Source of the DNA: Solimonas sp040066175
GTDB lineage: Bacteria > Pseudomonadota > Gammaproteobacteria > Nevskiales > Nevskiaceae
DNA length: 64,000 nt
Direction: 5' to 3'
NCBI RefSeq assembly: GCF_040066175.1
Contig: NZ_JBEAAM010000003.1
Span: 1 to 64,000 of the forward strand
Shown here in pieces: positions 1-9,259 of the stretch. Both the position numbers and the translations under genes were made by a program. The notes beneath the pieces are model-generated. The model was not told where the DNA came from. It did not search any database and saw only the letters and a list, made by a program, of their open reading frames with translations. Positions within the stretch are counted from its first letter, which is position 1. Each line of letters opens with the position of its first letter.

Positions 1-14
1 GGATCCGGCCCCGG

Positions 15-34
15 CCCGGCCATCCATGGCCGGG
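15..34. repeat. CATCCATG-type palindromic repeat, copy 1
   Basis: Perfect 9-bp inverted repeat (cccggccat/atggccggg) with a 2-base loop. The same GCCATCCATGGC core recurs at 31771-31786 and 34588-34605, and as CATCCACGG/CGTCCACGG variants at 34319-34347 and 34372-34383. Copy 1 and the variant at 34372 also share the flank GGCCGGGCG. It looks like a small dispersed hairpin repeat; function unknown. Confidence 0.5.
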
Positions 35-48
35 CGTTCGCCGGCGCA

Positions 49-71
49 GAAAAGTGCCACCGGCACTTTTC
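49..71 (-). terminator. Hairpin terminator after nqrF
   Basis: Perfect 10-bp stem (gaaaagtgcc/ggcacttttc) with a 3-base loop, 15 bases after the nqrF stop on the minus strand. The 3' arm ends in TTTTC, so the U-run lies inside the stem rather than after it, which makes it an imperfect intrinsic terminator. It probably ends the nqr operon, with no nqrM or apbE co-transcribed immediately after nqrF. Confidence 0.6.
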
Positions 72-85
72 TCGCTCGCGCCGGC

Positions 86-1309
86 TCACCCCCCGAAGTC
101 GTCCAGCATGATGTCCTTGCGCTCGACGCCCAGGTCCAGCAGCATCTTGATCACCGCGGCGTTCATGACCGGCGGACCGCACATGTAGTACTCGCAGTCC
201 TCGGGCGCCTTGTGGTGCTTGAGGTAGTTCTCGTAGAGCACGTTGTGGATGAAACCGGTGTAGCCGGTCCAGTTGTCCTCGGGCAACGGCTCGGACAGCG
301 CCACGTGCCAGGTGAAGTTCGGGTTCTCGGCGGCGAGCCGGTCGAAGTCCTCGACGTAGAACATCTCGCGCTTGGAACGCGCGCCGTACCAGAAGGTGAT
401 CTTGCGCTTGGTCCTGATGCGCATCAGCTGGTCGAAGATGTGGCTGCGCATCGGCGCCATGCCGGCACCGCCGCCGATGAACACCATTTCCTTGTCGGTG
501 TCGCGCGCGAAGAACTCGCCGAACGGACCGGAAATCGTCACCTTGTCGCCCGGCTTGAGGTTGAAGATGTAGCTCGACATCTTGCCGGGCGGGACGTGCG
601 GCAGCTTCGGCGGCGGGCTGGCGATGCGCACGTTGAGCATGATGATGCCCAGCTCCTCGGGGTAGTTCGCCATCGAGTACGCGCGCTCGACCTTCTCGGT
701 ACACACCGACTTGTACTGCCAGAGATTGAACTTGTCCCAGTCGTCGCGGAACCGCGGCTCGACGTCGAAGTTCTTGTATTCGACCTCGTGCGGCGGGCAT
801 TCGATCTGGATGTAGCCGCCGGCGCGGAAGTTGACACGCTCGCCCGGCGGCAGTTCCAGCACCAGTTCCTTGATGAAGGTGGCGACGTTGTGATTGGAGC
901 GCACGGTGCACTCCCACTTCTTGACCCCGAACACGTGCTCCGGGATCTCGATCTTCATGTTCTGCTTGACCGCGACCTGGCAGGACAGCCGGTCGCCTTC
1001 CTTGGCTTCGCGCTTGGTGATGTGGTTGAGCTCGGTCGGCAGGATGTTACCGCCGCCTTCGAACACCTTGACGCGGCACTGCGCGCAGGAACCGCCGCCA
1101 CCGCAGGCCGAGGGCACGTACAGCCCGCAGCCGGCCAGCGTCTGCAGCAGCTTGCCGCCGACCGGAACCTCGATCTCGCGTTCGTGGTTGATCAGGATCT
1201 TGACGTTGCCGGCCGGCACCAGCCGGTCCTTGGCGAACTGGATGACGATGACCAGCGTCAGGATGACGCCGACGAACACCGCCACGCCCAGACCGATTTC
1301 GAGAAACAT
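86..1309 (-). CDS. nqrF: Na+-translocating NADH:quinone reductase subunit F
   Basis: Electron-entry subunit of Na+-NQR: it oxidises NADH on FAD and passes electrons to a [2Fe-2S] cluster. The 407-residue length is usual. An N-terminal membrane helix (about residues 5-25) is followed by a plant-ferredoxin-type domain with cluster cysteines C69, C75, C78 and C110. Next comes a ferredoxin-reductase-like FAD/NADH domain (RAYSMANYPEE FAD-binding region near 215; GGGAGMAPMRSH in the NADH part near 279). It is the last gene of nqrABCDEF, 15 bases after nqrE. The family assignment is very secure. Confidence 0.97.
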   Translation of the reverse strand: MFLEIGLGVAVFVGVILTLVIVIQFAKDRLVPAGNVKILINHEREIEVPVGGKLLQTLAGCGLYVPSACGGGGSCAQCRVKVFEGGGNILPTELNHITKREAKEGDRLSCQVAVKQNMKIEIPEHVFGVKKWECTVRSNHNVATFIKELVLELPPGERVNFRAGGYIQIECPPHEVEYKNFDVEPRFRDDWDKFNLWQYKSVCTEKVERAYSMANYPEELGIIMLNVRIASPPPKLPHVPPGKMSSYIFNLKPGDKVTISGPFGEFFARDTDKEMVFIGGGAGMAPMRSHIFDQLMRIRTKRKITFWYGARSKREMFYVEDFDRLAAENPNFTWHVALSEPLPEDNWTGYTGFIHNVLYENYLKHHKAPEDCEYYMCGPPVMNAAVIKMLLDLGVERKDIMLDDFGG

Positions 1310-1324
1310 GTCTGCGCGACTCCC

Positions 1325-1933
1325 TTAAAGCTGGATGCCCGAGAAGGCCATGAAGCCGAACGCCAGCAGGCCCGCGGAAATGAAGGTGATACCCAGCCCC
1401 TGCAGGCCGGCCGGGACATCGGAGTACTTGAGCTTCTCGCGCACGCCGGCGAGCAGCACGATCGCCAGCGCCCACGAGGCGCCCGACGACACGCCGTACA
1501 CGCTCGCCTCGGCGAGCGTGTAGTCACGCTCCACCATGAACAGCGTGCCGCCGAGGATCGCGCAGTTGACGGTGATCAGCGGCAGGAAGATGCCGAGCGC
1601 GTTGTAGAGCGCCGGCACGTACTTGTCGAGCGTCATTTCCAGGATCTGCACGCTCGCCGCGATCACGCCGATGTACAGGATCAGGCCGAGGAAGGTCAGG
1701 TCGGTGCCCGGCAACCCCGCCCAGGCCAGCGCGCCCGGCTTGAGCACGTACTGGAACAGCAGGTTGTTCAGCGGCATCGTCAGCGACTGCACGGCGATGA
1801 CGGCGATGCCCAGACCCAGCGCGGTCTCGATCTTCTTCGAGATCGCCAGGAAGGTGCACATGCCCAGGAAGAACGACAGCGCGAGGTTCTCGACGAACAG
1901 CGAGCGGATCGCGAGATTGACGTAGTGTTCCAT
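1325..1933 (-). CDS. nqrE: Na+-NQR subunit E (integral membrane)
   Basis: Polytopic inner-membrane subunit of 202 residues, the usual length. NqrE and NqrD are homologous inverted-topology proteins (RnfA/RnfE family) that together hold an iron centre between them and help form the Na+ path. The sequence opens MEHYVNLAIRSLFVENLALS and is followed by about six hydrophobic helices. It lies between nqrD (13 bases upstream) and nqrF in the same operon. Confidence 0.97.
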   Translation of the reverse strand: MEHYVNLAIRSLFVENLALSFFLGMCTFLAISKKIETALGLGIAVIAVQSLTMPLNNLLFQYVLKPGALAWAGLPGTDLTFLGLILYIGVIAASVQILEMTLDKYVPALYNALGIFLPLITVNCAILGGTLFMVERDYTLAEASVYGVSSGASWALAIVLLAGVREKLKYSDVPAGLQGLGITFISAGLLAFGFMAFSGIQL

Positions 1934-1946
1934 CTGGCGTCCCCCG

Positions 1947-2621
1947 TCAGTGCGCTTCGGTGCCGGCGTGCGTCTGGCCGGACTGGATGTGGAAAGTCGG
2001 TTTCTCGACCTGCTGCGGCTTCCATGTGCGCACCGCCCAGATGATCAGGCCGATCAGGAAGAACGCCGACGGCGGCAGCAGCAGCAGGCCGTTGGGCACG
2101 TACCAGCCGCCCGCCTTGGCCAGCGGCAGGATCTCGACGCCGAGCAGCTTGCCGGAGCCGAACAGCTCGCGGACCACCGCCAGCGTCACCAGGATCGCCG
2201 AGTAGCCCAGACCATTGCCCAGACCATCGAGGAAGGACGGCCACGGCTTGTTCGACTGCGCATAGGCCTCCAGCCGCCCCATGACGATGCAGTTGGTCAG
2301 GATCAGGCCGACGAACACCGACAGCGGCTTGGACGCCTCGTAGGCCACGGCCTTGAGGGTCTGATCGACGAGGATCACCAGCGTCGCCGCGATGGTCATC
2401 TGCGCGATGATGCGGATGCTGCCGGGCACGAAGTTGCGCACCAGGCTGTAGAACAGGTTGGCGAAGGCGGTCACCGTGGTCAGGCCGACGCACATGATCA
2501 GCGCGGTTTCGAGCTTGCTGGTGACCGCGAGCGCCGAGCAGATGCCGAGCACCTGCAGGATGATCGGATTGTTGTCGGCGATCGGCTCGATGACGATCTT
2601 CTTGGCGTTGACTTCAGACAT
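1947..2621 (-). CDS. nqrD: Na+-NQR subunit D (integral membrane)
   Basis: Integral membrane subunit of 224 residues, homologous to RnfE and paired with NqrE. Residues 12-45 (EPIADNNPIILQVLGICSAL) are the typical NqrD N-terminus, and about six membrane helices follow. The hydrophilic C-terminal tail (KPQQVEKPTFHIQSGQTH) is slightly long. It starts 8 bases after nqrC and belongs to the same transcript. Confidence 0.97.
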   Translation of the reverse strand: MSEVNAKKIVIEPIADNNPIILQVLGICSALAVTSKLETALIMCVGLTTVTAFANLFYSLVRNFVPGSIRIIAQMTIAATLVILVDQTLKAVAYEASKPLSVFVGLILTNCIVMGRLEAYAQSNKPWPSFLDGLGNGLGYSAILVTLAVVRELFGSGKLLGVEILPLAKAGGWYVPNGLLLLPPSAFFLIGLIIWAVRTWKPQQVEKPTFHIQSGQTHAGTEAH

Positions 2622-2629
2622 GGCTCACC

Positions 2630-3433
2630 TCAACCCTCGGCCGGCGGCGCCGCTGCGGCGTGCTGGCGCGCGATGTTGCGCAGGAACGGCTTGAACCCGG
2701 CATCCGACAGCCAGTACTTGACCAGGTTGCCGACGCCGTTGGACGTCAGCGTCGCGCCGGCCAGCGCATCGACCTGGAAGCGGGCGTCCGGGCTGTCCGC
2801 ATTGACGCCGCCCTTGACCAGATGCAGCGCGACCTGGCCGTTGGCGTCGTAGATCGACTTGCCGGCCCACATCCGCTTCCAGTTCGGATTGTCCACCTCG
2901 CCGCCCAGGCCCGGGGTCTCGGCATGCTGGTAGAAGTTGATGCCGACCACGGTGTTGCCGTCGGCCTGCACGGCGAGGAAGCCGTAGAGCGTGGACCACA
3001 GGCCGTAGCCGTTGATCGGCAGGATCACGGTGCGGACCGAACCGTCCTCGTTGTACAGGAAGTACACGGTGGCGTAGCGCGGCCGGAACTTGATCTTGGC
3101 GATGTCGTCGTCGCCCGCGATCGGCTTGCCGCCCTGCGCCGGATCCTTGGCTGCGGCGTACTGGTCATAGCCGGCGGGGTCGATGGCCTCGTTGATCTCG
3201 CCGCTGTCGAGATCGACGACCTTGGGCGTGATCTTGCGGAACGCCTCGTCGATGTTCATGCCGGGTTCGTACATATCGACGACGCGCAGGATGTTCTTGC
3301 GCTTGTCGTCGAGCTTGGCGGTCTGCTGCACCGGGCGCAGCGCGATCGCCGCGGCGCTGACCAGCACCGAACAGACCAGACAGAGCGTGAATGCGACCCA
3401 CAGGGCGTAGGCCTTGGTGTCCTTGGCGGCCAT
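2630..3433 (-). CDS. nqrC: Na+-NQR subunit C (covalent FMN)
   Basis: Periplasm-facing flavoprotein subunit anchored by one N-terminal helix (about residues 9-31). FMN is bound covalently through a phosphoester to Thr in the motif S/A-G-A-T; here AGATLTSNG places it at T228. The length of 267 residues is typical. Flavinylation needs an ApbE transferase, which is not encoded in this window. It lies in the nqr operon between B and D. Confidence 0.97.
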   Translation of the reverse strand: MAAKDTKAYALWVAFTLCLVCSVLVSAAAIALRPVQQTAKLDDKRKNILRVVDMYEPGMNIDEAFRKITPKVVDLDSGEINEAIDPAGYDQYAAAKDPAQGGKPIAGDDDIAKIKFRPRYATVYFLYNEDGSVRTVILPINGYGLWSTLYGFLAVQADGNTVVGINFYQHAETPGLGGEVDNPNWKRMWAGKSIYDANGQVALHLVKGGVNADSPDARFQVDALAGATLTSNGVGNLVKYWLSDAGFKPFLRNIARQHAAAAPPAEG

Positions 3434-3446
3434 GTCTTCGTCCTCC

Positions 3447-4664
3447 TCAGGCGGCGGCCAGACGACGCTGGCGCCGTGCCACGTTGGCCTTGATGACGGC
3501 GAAGTCGATCAGCGGCGCGACGATGTTGCCGAGCAGGATGGCGAGCATCACCGACTCCGGGAACGCCGGGTTGACCACCCGCACGAGCACGACCATCACG
3601 CCGCAGAACGCGCCGAAGATCCAGCGCCCGGTGTCGGTATGCGCCGCCGACACCGGATCGGTGGCCATGAACATCATGCCGAACGCGAAGCCGCCGACGG
3701 TCAGGTGCCAGTACCACGGAAACGCGAACATCGGGTTCTTGGCCGAGCCGATCAGGTTGAACATCAGCGCGGTGACGATCATGCCGGCGAGCATGCCGAA
3801 CACGATGCGGTAATTGGCCACACCGGTGATCAGCAGGAACGCGCCGCCGATGAAGATCGCCAGTGCCGAAACTTCGCCGACCGAGCCCTGCTCGACGCCG
3901 ACGAAGGTCTGCATCCAGGTCAGGCCGGTCTGTTTCACCGCATCGAGGCCGCCGAGCTTGGCGATGCCCAGCGTCGTCGCGGACGTGAAGCCGTCCACCG
4001 CGGTCCAGATCGTGTCACCGGTCTGCTGCGCCGGGTAGGCGAAGTACAGGAAGGCGCGGCCGACCAGCGCCGGGTTGAGGAAGTTCTTGCCGGTGCCGCC
4101 GAAGATCTCCTTGCCGATCACCGTGCCGAAGGAGATGCCCAGCGCGACCTGCCACAGCGGCACGGTCGGCGGCAGGATCAGCGAGAACAGGATCGAGGTG
4201 ACGAAGAAGCCCTCGTTGATCTCGTGCCGGCGCATCGTCGCGAACAGCACTTCCCAGAAGCCGCCGACGACGAAGGTCACCGCATAGACCGGCAGCCAGT
4301 ACCAGAAGCCGTGCCAGAAGCAGTCCCAGACACTGTTCGGGTCGATGCCGATGCCGAACAGATGCAGCAGCGCGCCGCGCCAGCCGTCGATCTGCGTGTG
4401 GCCGAGCGCGGCGAGCGCCTGGTTGGCCTGGAAGCCGACGTTCCAGCAACCCACCGCGATCGCCGGGAACGTCGCCAGCCAGACGTAGATCATCACCCGC
4501 TTGAGGTCGATGCCGTCGCGCACGTGCGGCGCGGCGCGCGTGACCTCGCCGGGTGAGTACGCGATCGTATCGACCGCCTCGTACAGGGGATACAGCTTCT
4601 CGAAACGCCCGCCCTTCTTGAACAGGGGTTCGACGCGATCGAGAAATTCTCGAAGTGCAGACAT
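3447..4664 (-). CDS. nqrB: Na+-NQR subunit B (covalent FMN, Na+ channel)
   Basis: Large polytopic subunit of 405 residues that carries a second covalent FMN, riboflavin and the main Na+ translocation path. The flavinylation motif Dxx(S/T)(G/S)AT is visible as DGFTSAT, giving T230 as the attachment site. The conserved GKEIFGGTGKNFLNPALVGRAF stretch lies near 184-205. A gap of 159 bases separates it from nqrA, much longer than the other gaps in the operon, with no convincing gene inside. Confidence 0.97.
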   Translation of the reverse strand: MSALREFLDRVEPLFKKGGRFEKLYPLYEAVDTIAYSPGEVTRAAPHVRDGIDLKRVMIYVWLATFPAIAVGCWNVGFQANQALAALGHTQIDGWRGALLHLFGIGIDPNSVWDCFWHGFWYWLPVYAVTFVVGGFWEVLFATMRRHEINEGFFVTSILFSLILPPTVPLWQVALGISFGTVIGKEIFGGTGKNFLNPALVGRAFLYFAYPAQQTGDTIWTAVDGFTSATTLGIAKLGGLDAVKQTGLTWMQTFVGVEQGSVGEVSALAIFIGGAFLLITGVANYRIVFGMLAGMIVTALMFNLIGSAKNPMFAFPWYWHLTVGGFAFGMMFMATDPVSAAHTDTGRWIFGAFCGVMVVLVRVVNPAFPESVMLAILLGNIVAPLIDFAVIKANVARRQRRLAAA

Positions 4665-4823
4665 ATCAACCTACCTCGGTTGGCGCGCCCGGCGCCCTTG
4701 CCGGAACGCGCGTGCCATTTCTTCAACTTCCGGACCCGCCCGCGGCACCGTCCATACGCGGCTTCATCGCGCTCTGGCCGGTCTCCGCCCGCCATTGCCG
4801 GCCGGACGTTCGACCCTAGGGTC

Positions 4824-6176
4824 TCACCCTTCAGCCTCGATTTGCTGAAGATTCGCGCGCAGCACCGGACCGTAGTCGTGCTTGCCGACGCAGACGTACG
4901 AGCACAGCGCCAGGTCCTCCTCGTCCAGTTCCAGCGCGCCGAGCGCCTGTGCGGTGTCGGTGTCGCGCACCAGCAGCGCGCGCAGCAGCGGCGTCGCCAG
5001 GATATCGAGCGGCATCACGTTCTCGTAATTGCCGATCGGCACCATCGCACGCGGCGAGCCGTTGGTCGAGGTGTTCATCGCCATGCGCCGGCCCCGCGTG
5101 AAGGCCGAGAAGAACACCCGGATCGCGGAATGACGGTCGCCGGCCGGATTGATCCAGCCGAGGAAGCGGCGCTCGCGGCCCTCGGCGATCACCGCGATCT
5201 GCGTGTTGTAGCGGCCGACGTAGTTGGCCCAACCGCGCGATTCGCGGCCGCCGAGAATCGACCCGGAAATCGGCCGCGACTCACCGGCCTTGATCTCCTG
5301 CGTGATCAGCTCGCTCATGCACGCGCCCAGCCGGGTGCGCAGCAGCCGCGGCTTGACCACCTGCGGTCCGCCGAGCGCGATGATGCGCGTCGGATCGATG
5401 CGTCCGGTCGTGAACAGCCTGCCGATGGCGATCACGTCCTGCGGGCCGATATGCCAGTTGGTGCGCGTCGCACCGACCGGCTTGAGGAAATGCATGTGCG
5501 TGCCGACCAGACCGGCCGGGTGCGGCCCTTCGAACTCGGCGACGCGGATCTGCGGCAGCTCGGGCACCGGAATCGCCGCACCCGGCGCCTTGCACACGTA
5601 CAGCTCGCCGGACAGCCGCGACAGCACCGCGAGGCCGTTCTGGAAATCGCGCTCCTGGCCCTTGATCAGCACCGCCGGGTCCGCCGCCAGCGGCCGCGTG
5701 TCGATGCAGGGCACGAAGATCGCCGCCGGTGCGCTGTCGAGCCGCGGCACGCGCGAGTACGGGCGCGTGCGCAGCGCGGTCCACAGTCCAGAAACGCGCA
5801 GCTGCTCGCGGACATCCTCGACCGGCAGCGCCGGCAGCTCGGCCTCGGTCCAGGACTTGAAGCGGACCTCGTCCTGTCCGTCGAGCCGGATCACGACCGA
5901 CTGCAGCACGCGCCGGGCGCCGCGGTTGATCGCGATCACCTCGCCGGCGGCCGGCGCGGTATGCAGCACGCCCGGCCGGCGCTTGTCCTCGAACAAGGGC
6001 TGCCCCAGCTTCACGCGGTCGCCGACCTCCACGTACATGGTCGGCTTGAGGTCGATGTAATCGGCACCGACCACGCCGACAGTCGTCACCGCAGGCGCAT
6101 CATGGACGCTCTGGTCGGGGACACCCTGGATCGGCAGGTCGAGGCCCTTTTTCAGCTTGAAGCGCGCGACTTCCAC
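4824..6176 (-). CDS. nqrA: Na+-NQR subunit A
   Basis: Cytoplasmic subunit that caps NqrB and takes part in ubiquinone interaction; 450 residues, usual length. The family N-terminus is seen as FKLKKGLDLPIQG, followed by the RnfC-like barrel. A GTG codon at 6174-6176 is used as start (MEVARFKLKKG); no ATG fits better. It is the first gene of the nqr operon, 93 bases downstream of the nuoN stop, with its own promoter-like sequence in that gap. Confidence 0.95.
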   Translation of the reverse strand: MEVARFKLKKGLDLPIQGVPDQSVHDAPAVTTVGVVGADYIDLKPTMYVEVGDRVKLGQPLFEDKRRPGVLHTAPAAGEVIAINRGARRVLQSVVIRLDGQDEVRFKSWTEAELPALPVEDVREQLRVSGLWTALRTRPYSRVPRLDSAPAAIFVPCIDTRPLAADPAVLIKGQERDFQNGLAVLSRLSGELYVCKAPGAAIPVPELPQIRVAEFEGPHPAGLVGTHMHFLKPVGATRTNWHIGPQDVIAIGRLFTTGRIDPTRIIALGGPQVVKPRLLRTRLGACMSELITQEIKAGESRPISGSILGGRESRGWANYVGRYNTQIAVIAEGRERRFLGWINPAGDRHSAIRVFFSAFTRGRRMAMNTSTNGSPRAMVPIGNYENVMPLDILATPLLRALLVRDTDTAQALGALELDEEDLALCSYVCVGKHDYGPVLRANLQQIEAEG

Positions 6177-6197
6177 GAGCGGGCCACCTGTCAGTAG

Positions 6198-6225
6198 GTC
6201 TTAAAAGCGCGCGGATTTTAGTCAA
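6198..6225 (-). promoter_or_regulatory. Putative sigma-70 promoter of nqr operon
   Basis: On the minus strand a TTGACT -35 box (6220-6225) is followed by a 16-base spacer and a TAAGAC -10-like box (6198-6203), 22 bases before the nqrA GTG. The -35 is good and the -10 weak. The nqr genes could also be reached by read-through from nuo. Confidence 0.4.
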
Positions 6226-6269
6226 TCGGTCCCGCTGCCGCCACCCGAACGGACGAGGCGACGCGCGTT

Positions 6270-7724
6270 TCAGTGCAGCGCGGCGGCCGCGCGGCCGATC
6301 CCGGCGGCCAGGGGCTGCGGCCAGACGCCGAAGCCGATCAGCAGCGCGAGCAGCAGCGCCAGTGCGACGCCGCTGGCGATGCTCATCTCCGACCACTGCC
6401 CTTCCGGGCGCATGCCCGGCTTGGGCAGGAACTGCACGACGACGACGCGCAGGTAGTAGTACAGGCCGATCGCACTGCCGACCACCACGGCCAGCGCCAG
6501 CCACCATGCGTGCCGCTCGACCGCCGCGGTCAGCACGTAGAACTTGGCCAGGAAACCCAGCGTCAGCGGCACGCCGGCCTGGGCCAGCAGCATCGGCACG
6601 AACACCGAGGTGACCAGCGGCCGCCGCCAGAACAGGCCGCGATAGTCATACAGGTGATCGGCATCGTCGTGCGCCTCGGACCCGGACATCACGGCGATTG
6701 CGGCGAAGCAGCCGAGCGTCATCACCGTGTAGGCGGCGACATAGAACAGCACCGCCTCGTGCGCCGTCGCACCCAGGACCAGGAAAGGCACCAGCAGGTA
6801 GCCGAAATGCGCGATCGACGAATAGGCCAGCAGGCGCTTGAGATTGTTGTGCTGCAGCGCGGCGAGATTGCCGACCAGGATGCTCAGCGCGGCGACCACC
6901 GCCAGCGCGGCCGCCAGCCCCGGCGCCAGCGCCAGCCCGGTGGCGTCCAGCCAGCGCAGCAGCAGCAGCGCGACCGCGCCCTTGGACACCGTGGCGAGAA
7001 AACCGGCCACCGGCGCCGGCGCGCCCTCGAGGACGTCGGCCGTCCACAGATGGAAGGGCACCAGCGACAGCTTGAAGGCGAAGCCGGCCCAGATCAGGGC
7101 CAGGCCCGCCAGCACCAGTCCGCGGGCGTCGCCGGCCGAGGCCGCCTGCAGGATGCTGCCGAGCGTTGCGAAGTGCAGGCTGCCGGTGGCCGCATACAGC
7201 AGCGCGAAGCCGAACAGCAGCGTCGCCGTCGCCGCCGCCGACAGCACCAGGTACTTGATGCCCGCCTCCAGCGGCCGCTTGCGCCGCACCGGGTACGCGA
7301 TCATGCCGAACAGCGCCACGCCCATCGTCTCCAGGCCGAGCAGTAGGCTCGCCGCGTGGCGCGCACAGACCAGCACCATCGCCCCGAAGGCCGCGAGCAG
7401 CAGCAGCAGGTACATCTCCTCGCGGTAGCCGTCGTAATGCCCCAGGTAGGCATAGAGCAGCGGCACGGTCACGCCGCCCGCCGCGGCGATCAGCGCGATC
7501 GCGAAACGCGCGTAGGTGTCGATCACCAGCAGTGGCGTGAGGTCCGTGGCCGGATGGGCCAGGAAACAGGCCCCGAAGGTCAGCACGAAGCCCAGGGTAG
7601 TGAGCTGCGCGACGGCGCGATGGTCACGCCGCGCCGCGATCAGCAGCATGATCAGCACGATGCCGCCGGCCATCAGGATCAGCGGCGCGGCGGCGGACAG
7701 CTGTGCGCCAAGGCTCGGCGTCAT
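6270..7724 (-). CDS. nuoN: NADH-quinone oxidoreductase subunit N
   Basis: Antiporter-like membrane subunit of complex I, 484 residues, about 14 helices. Family hallmarks are the conserved Lys in helix 7 (GFAFKLSLVPFHLWTADV) and the FLATVSKG and YSSIAHFGY stretches. The ATG at 7722-7724 overlaps the nuoM stop as ATGA; reading further upstream in frame runs through nuoM in a wrong frame. It is the last gene of the nuo operon. Confidence 0.96.
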   Translation of the reverse strand: MTPSLGAQLSAAAPLILMAGGIVLIMLLIAARRDHRAVAQLTTLGFVLTFGACFLAHPATDLTPLLVIDTYARFAIALIAAAGGVTVPLLYAYLGHYDGYREEMYLLLLLAAFGAMVLVCARHAASLLLGLETMGVALFGMIAYPVRRKRPLEAGIKYLVLSAAATATLLFGFALLYAATGSLHFATLGSILQAASAGDARGLVLAGLALIWAGFAFKLSLVPFHLWTADVLEGAPAPVAGFLATVSKGAVALLLLRWLDATGLALAPGLAAALAVVAALSILVGNLAALQHNNLKRLLAYSSIAHFGYLLVPFLVLGATAHEAVLFYVAAYTVMTLGCFAAIAVMSGSEAHDDADHLYDYRGLFWRRPLVTSVFVPMLLAQAGVPLTLGFLAKFYVLTAAVERHAWWLALAVVVGSAIGLYYYLRVVVVQFLPKPGMRPEGQWSEMSIASGVALALLLALLIGFGVWPQPLAAGIGRAAAALH

Positions 7725-9259
7725 GGCGTGGGCACCCCCTGCTGGTACCAGTACGCGATCTGCACCAGCGGCCCGCGCGCGAGATCGATCACCGGCTGCG
7801 GGAACAGACCCAGCAGCAGCAAGGCACCCATCATCAGCGCCATCATCAGCTTTTCGCGCGACGTCAGATCCTCGACCGGCGCATCGGTGGCGGCCGGTCC
7901 GTGCAAGGCGCGCTGCACGACATACAACGAATAGACCGCCGCGAGGATCAGTCCGGTGGCGGCGAGCGCGGTCGCCCACGGCGACACCGGGAAACTGCCG
8001 GTCAGCACCAGGAACTCGCCGACGAAATTGCCCAGCCCCGGCAAGCCCAGCGAGGCCAGCGCGAAGAACATCAGTGCGGTCGCGTAGTGCGGCGCGCGCC
8101 GCGCCAATCCGCCCATCTTGCCCAGTTCGCGCGTATGCAGGCGCTCGTAGAGCTCGCCGCACAGCACGAACAGGCCGCCGGTGGCCAGCCCATGCGCGAG
8201 CATCAGCACGACCGCGCCTTGCAGCGCCAGCGCACTGCCTGCGTAGATGCCCAGCAGCACGAAGCCCATGTGCGAGACGCTGGTGTAGGCGACCAGCCTC
8301 TTGATGTCGGTCTGCACCAGTGCCAGCTTGGCGCCGTAGAGGATGCCGACGACGCCCAGCGCCATCGCCACCGGTGCGAAGTCCTGCGAGGCGTTCGGAA
8401 ACAGCGGCAGCACGAAGCGCAGCAGGCCGTAGGCGCCGGTCTTGAGCAGCACGCCGGCCAGATCGACCGAGCCGGCGGTCGGCGCCTGCGAATGCGCATC
8501 CGGCAGCCACGGATGCAGCGGCACGATCGGTAGTTTCACCGCGAAGCCGACGAAGAAGCCGAGCATCAGCAGGACCTCCTGCCAGTGCGCAAGTGGCGTG
8601 TACAGCAGGTCGGTGTACTCGAAGCTCCACTGGCCGGTGTTCTCCTTGTGCAGCCAGACCAGCGCCAGGATCGCGACCAGCATCAGCAGGCCGGAGGCCT
8701 GCGTGAAGATGAAGAACTTGGTCGCCGCATAGACGCGCGAGCGGCCGCCGTGGCTGGAGTGCCCCCACAGCGCGATCAGGAAGTACATCGGCACCAGCAT
8801 CACTTCCCAGAACACGAAGAACAGGAACAGATCCAGCGCCATGAACACGCCCATGACGCCGGCGAGGTTCCACAGCAAGTTCAGATGGAAGAAGCCGACG
8901 TACTGCTGGATCTCGCGCCACGAGCAGGCCACCGACAACGCGCCCAGCGCGCCGGTCAGCAGGATCATCAGCAGCCCCAGACCGTCGAGCCCCAGATGCA
9001 GGCTGATGCCCCAGCGCGGAATCCAGTCGGCGCGGAACTCGATCAGCCAGGCCGGCGTGCCATGCGCGGGGATCACGCCGGGCACGTCGGCCTGCGACCA
9101 GATCCACAGCGCCAGCAGCATCGTCGCCGACATCGACAGCAGGCCGATCCAGCGCGGCCAGGTCAGCGACAGGCGTTCCGCGTACCACGCGACCAGGCCG
9201 CCGACGAAGGGGATCGCGATCAGCGCCGGCAGCAGCCAGGGACTCAAGGTCGTGCTCAT
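7721..9259 (-). CDS. nuoM: NADH-quinone oxidoreductase subunit M
   Basis: Antiporter-like proton-pumping subunit of 512 residues, usual length. The conserved ion-channel residues are visible: Glu in FFVFWEVMLVPMYFLI and Lys in GFAVKLPIVPLHPWLPDAHS, with the HMGFVLLGI helix after VAYTSVS. It overlaps nuoL and nuoN by 4 bases each, which implies translational coupling. Confidence 0.97.
   Translation of the reverse strand: MSTTLSPWLLPALIAIPFVGGLVAWYAERLSLTWPRWIGLLSMSATMLLALWIWSQADVPGVIPAHGTPAWLIEFRADWIPRWGISLHLGLDGLGLLMILLTGALGALSVACSWREIQQYVGFFHLNLLWNLAGVMGVFMALDLFLFFVFWEVMLVPMYFLIALWGHSSHGGRSRVYAATKFFIFTQASGLLMLVAILALVWLHKENTGQWSFEYTDLLYTPLAHWQEVLLMLGFFVGFAVKLPIVPLHPWLPDAHSQAPTAGSVDLAGVLLKTGAYGLLRFVLPLFPNASQDFAPVAMALGVVGILYGAKLALVQTDIKRLVAYTSVSHMGFVLLGIYAGSALALQGAVVLMLAHGLATGGLFVLCGELYERLHTRELGKMGGLARRAPHYATALMFFALASLGLPGLGNFVGEFLVLTGSFPVSPWATALAATGLILAAVYSLYVVQRALHGPAATDAPVEDLTSREKLMMALMMGALLLLGLFPQPVIDLARGPLVQIAYWYQQGVPTP

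Noticed and set aside
4665..4823. Hidden gene in the nqrA-nqrB gap
   Set aside because: Frames across it are short and contiguous with antisense artefacts; no ribosome-binding site plus start pair found.
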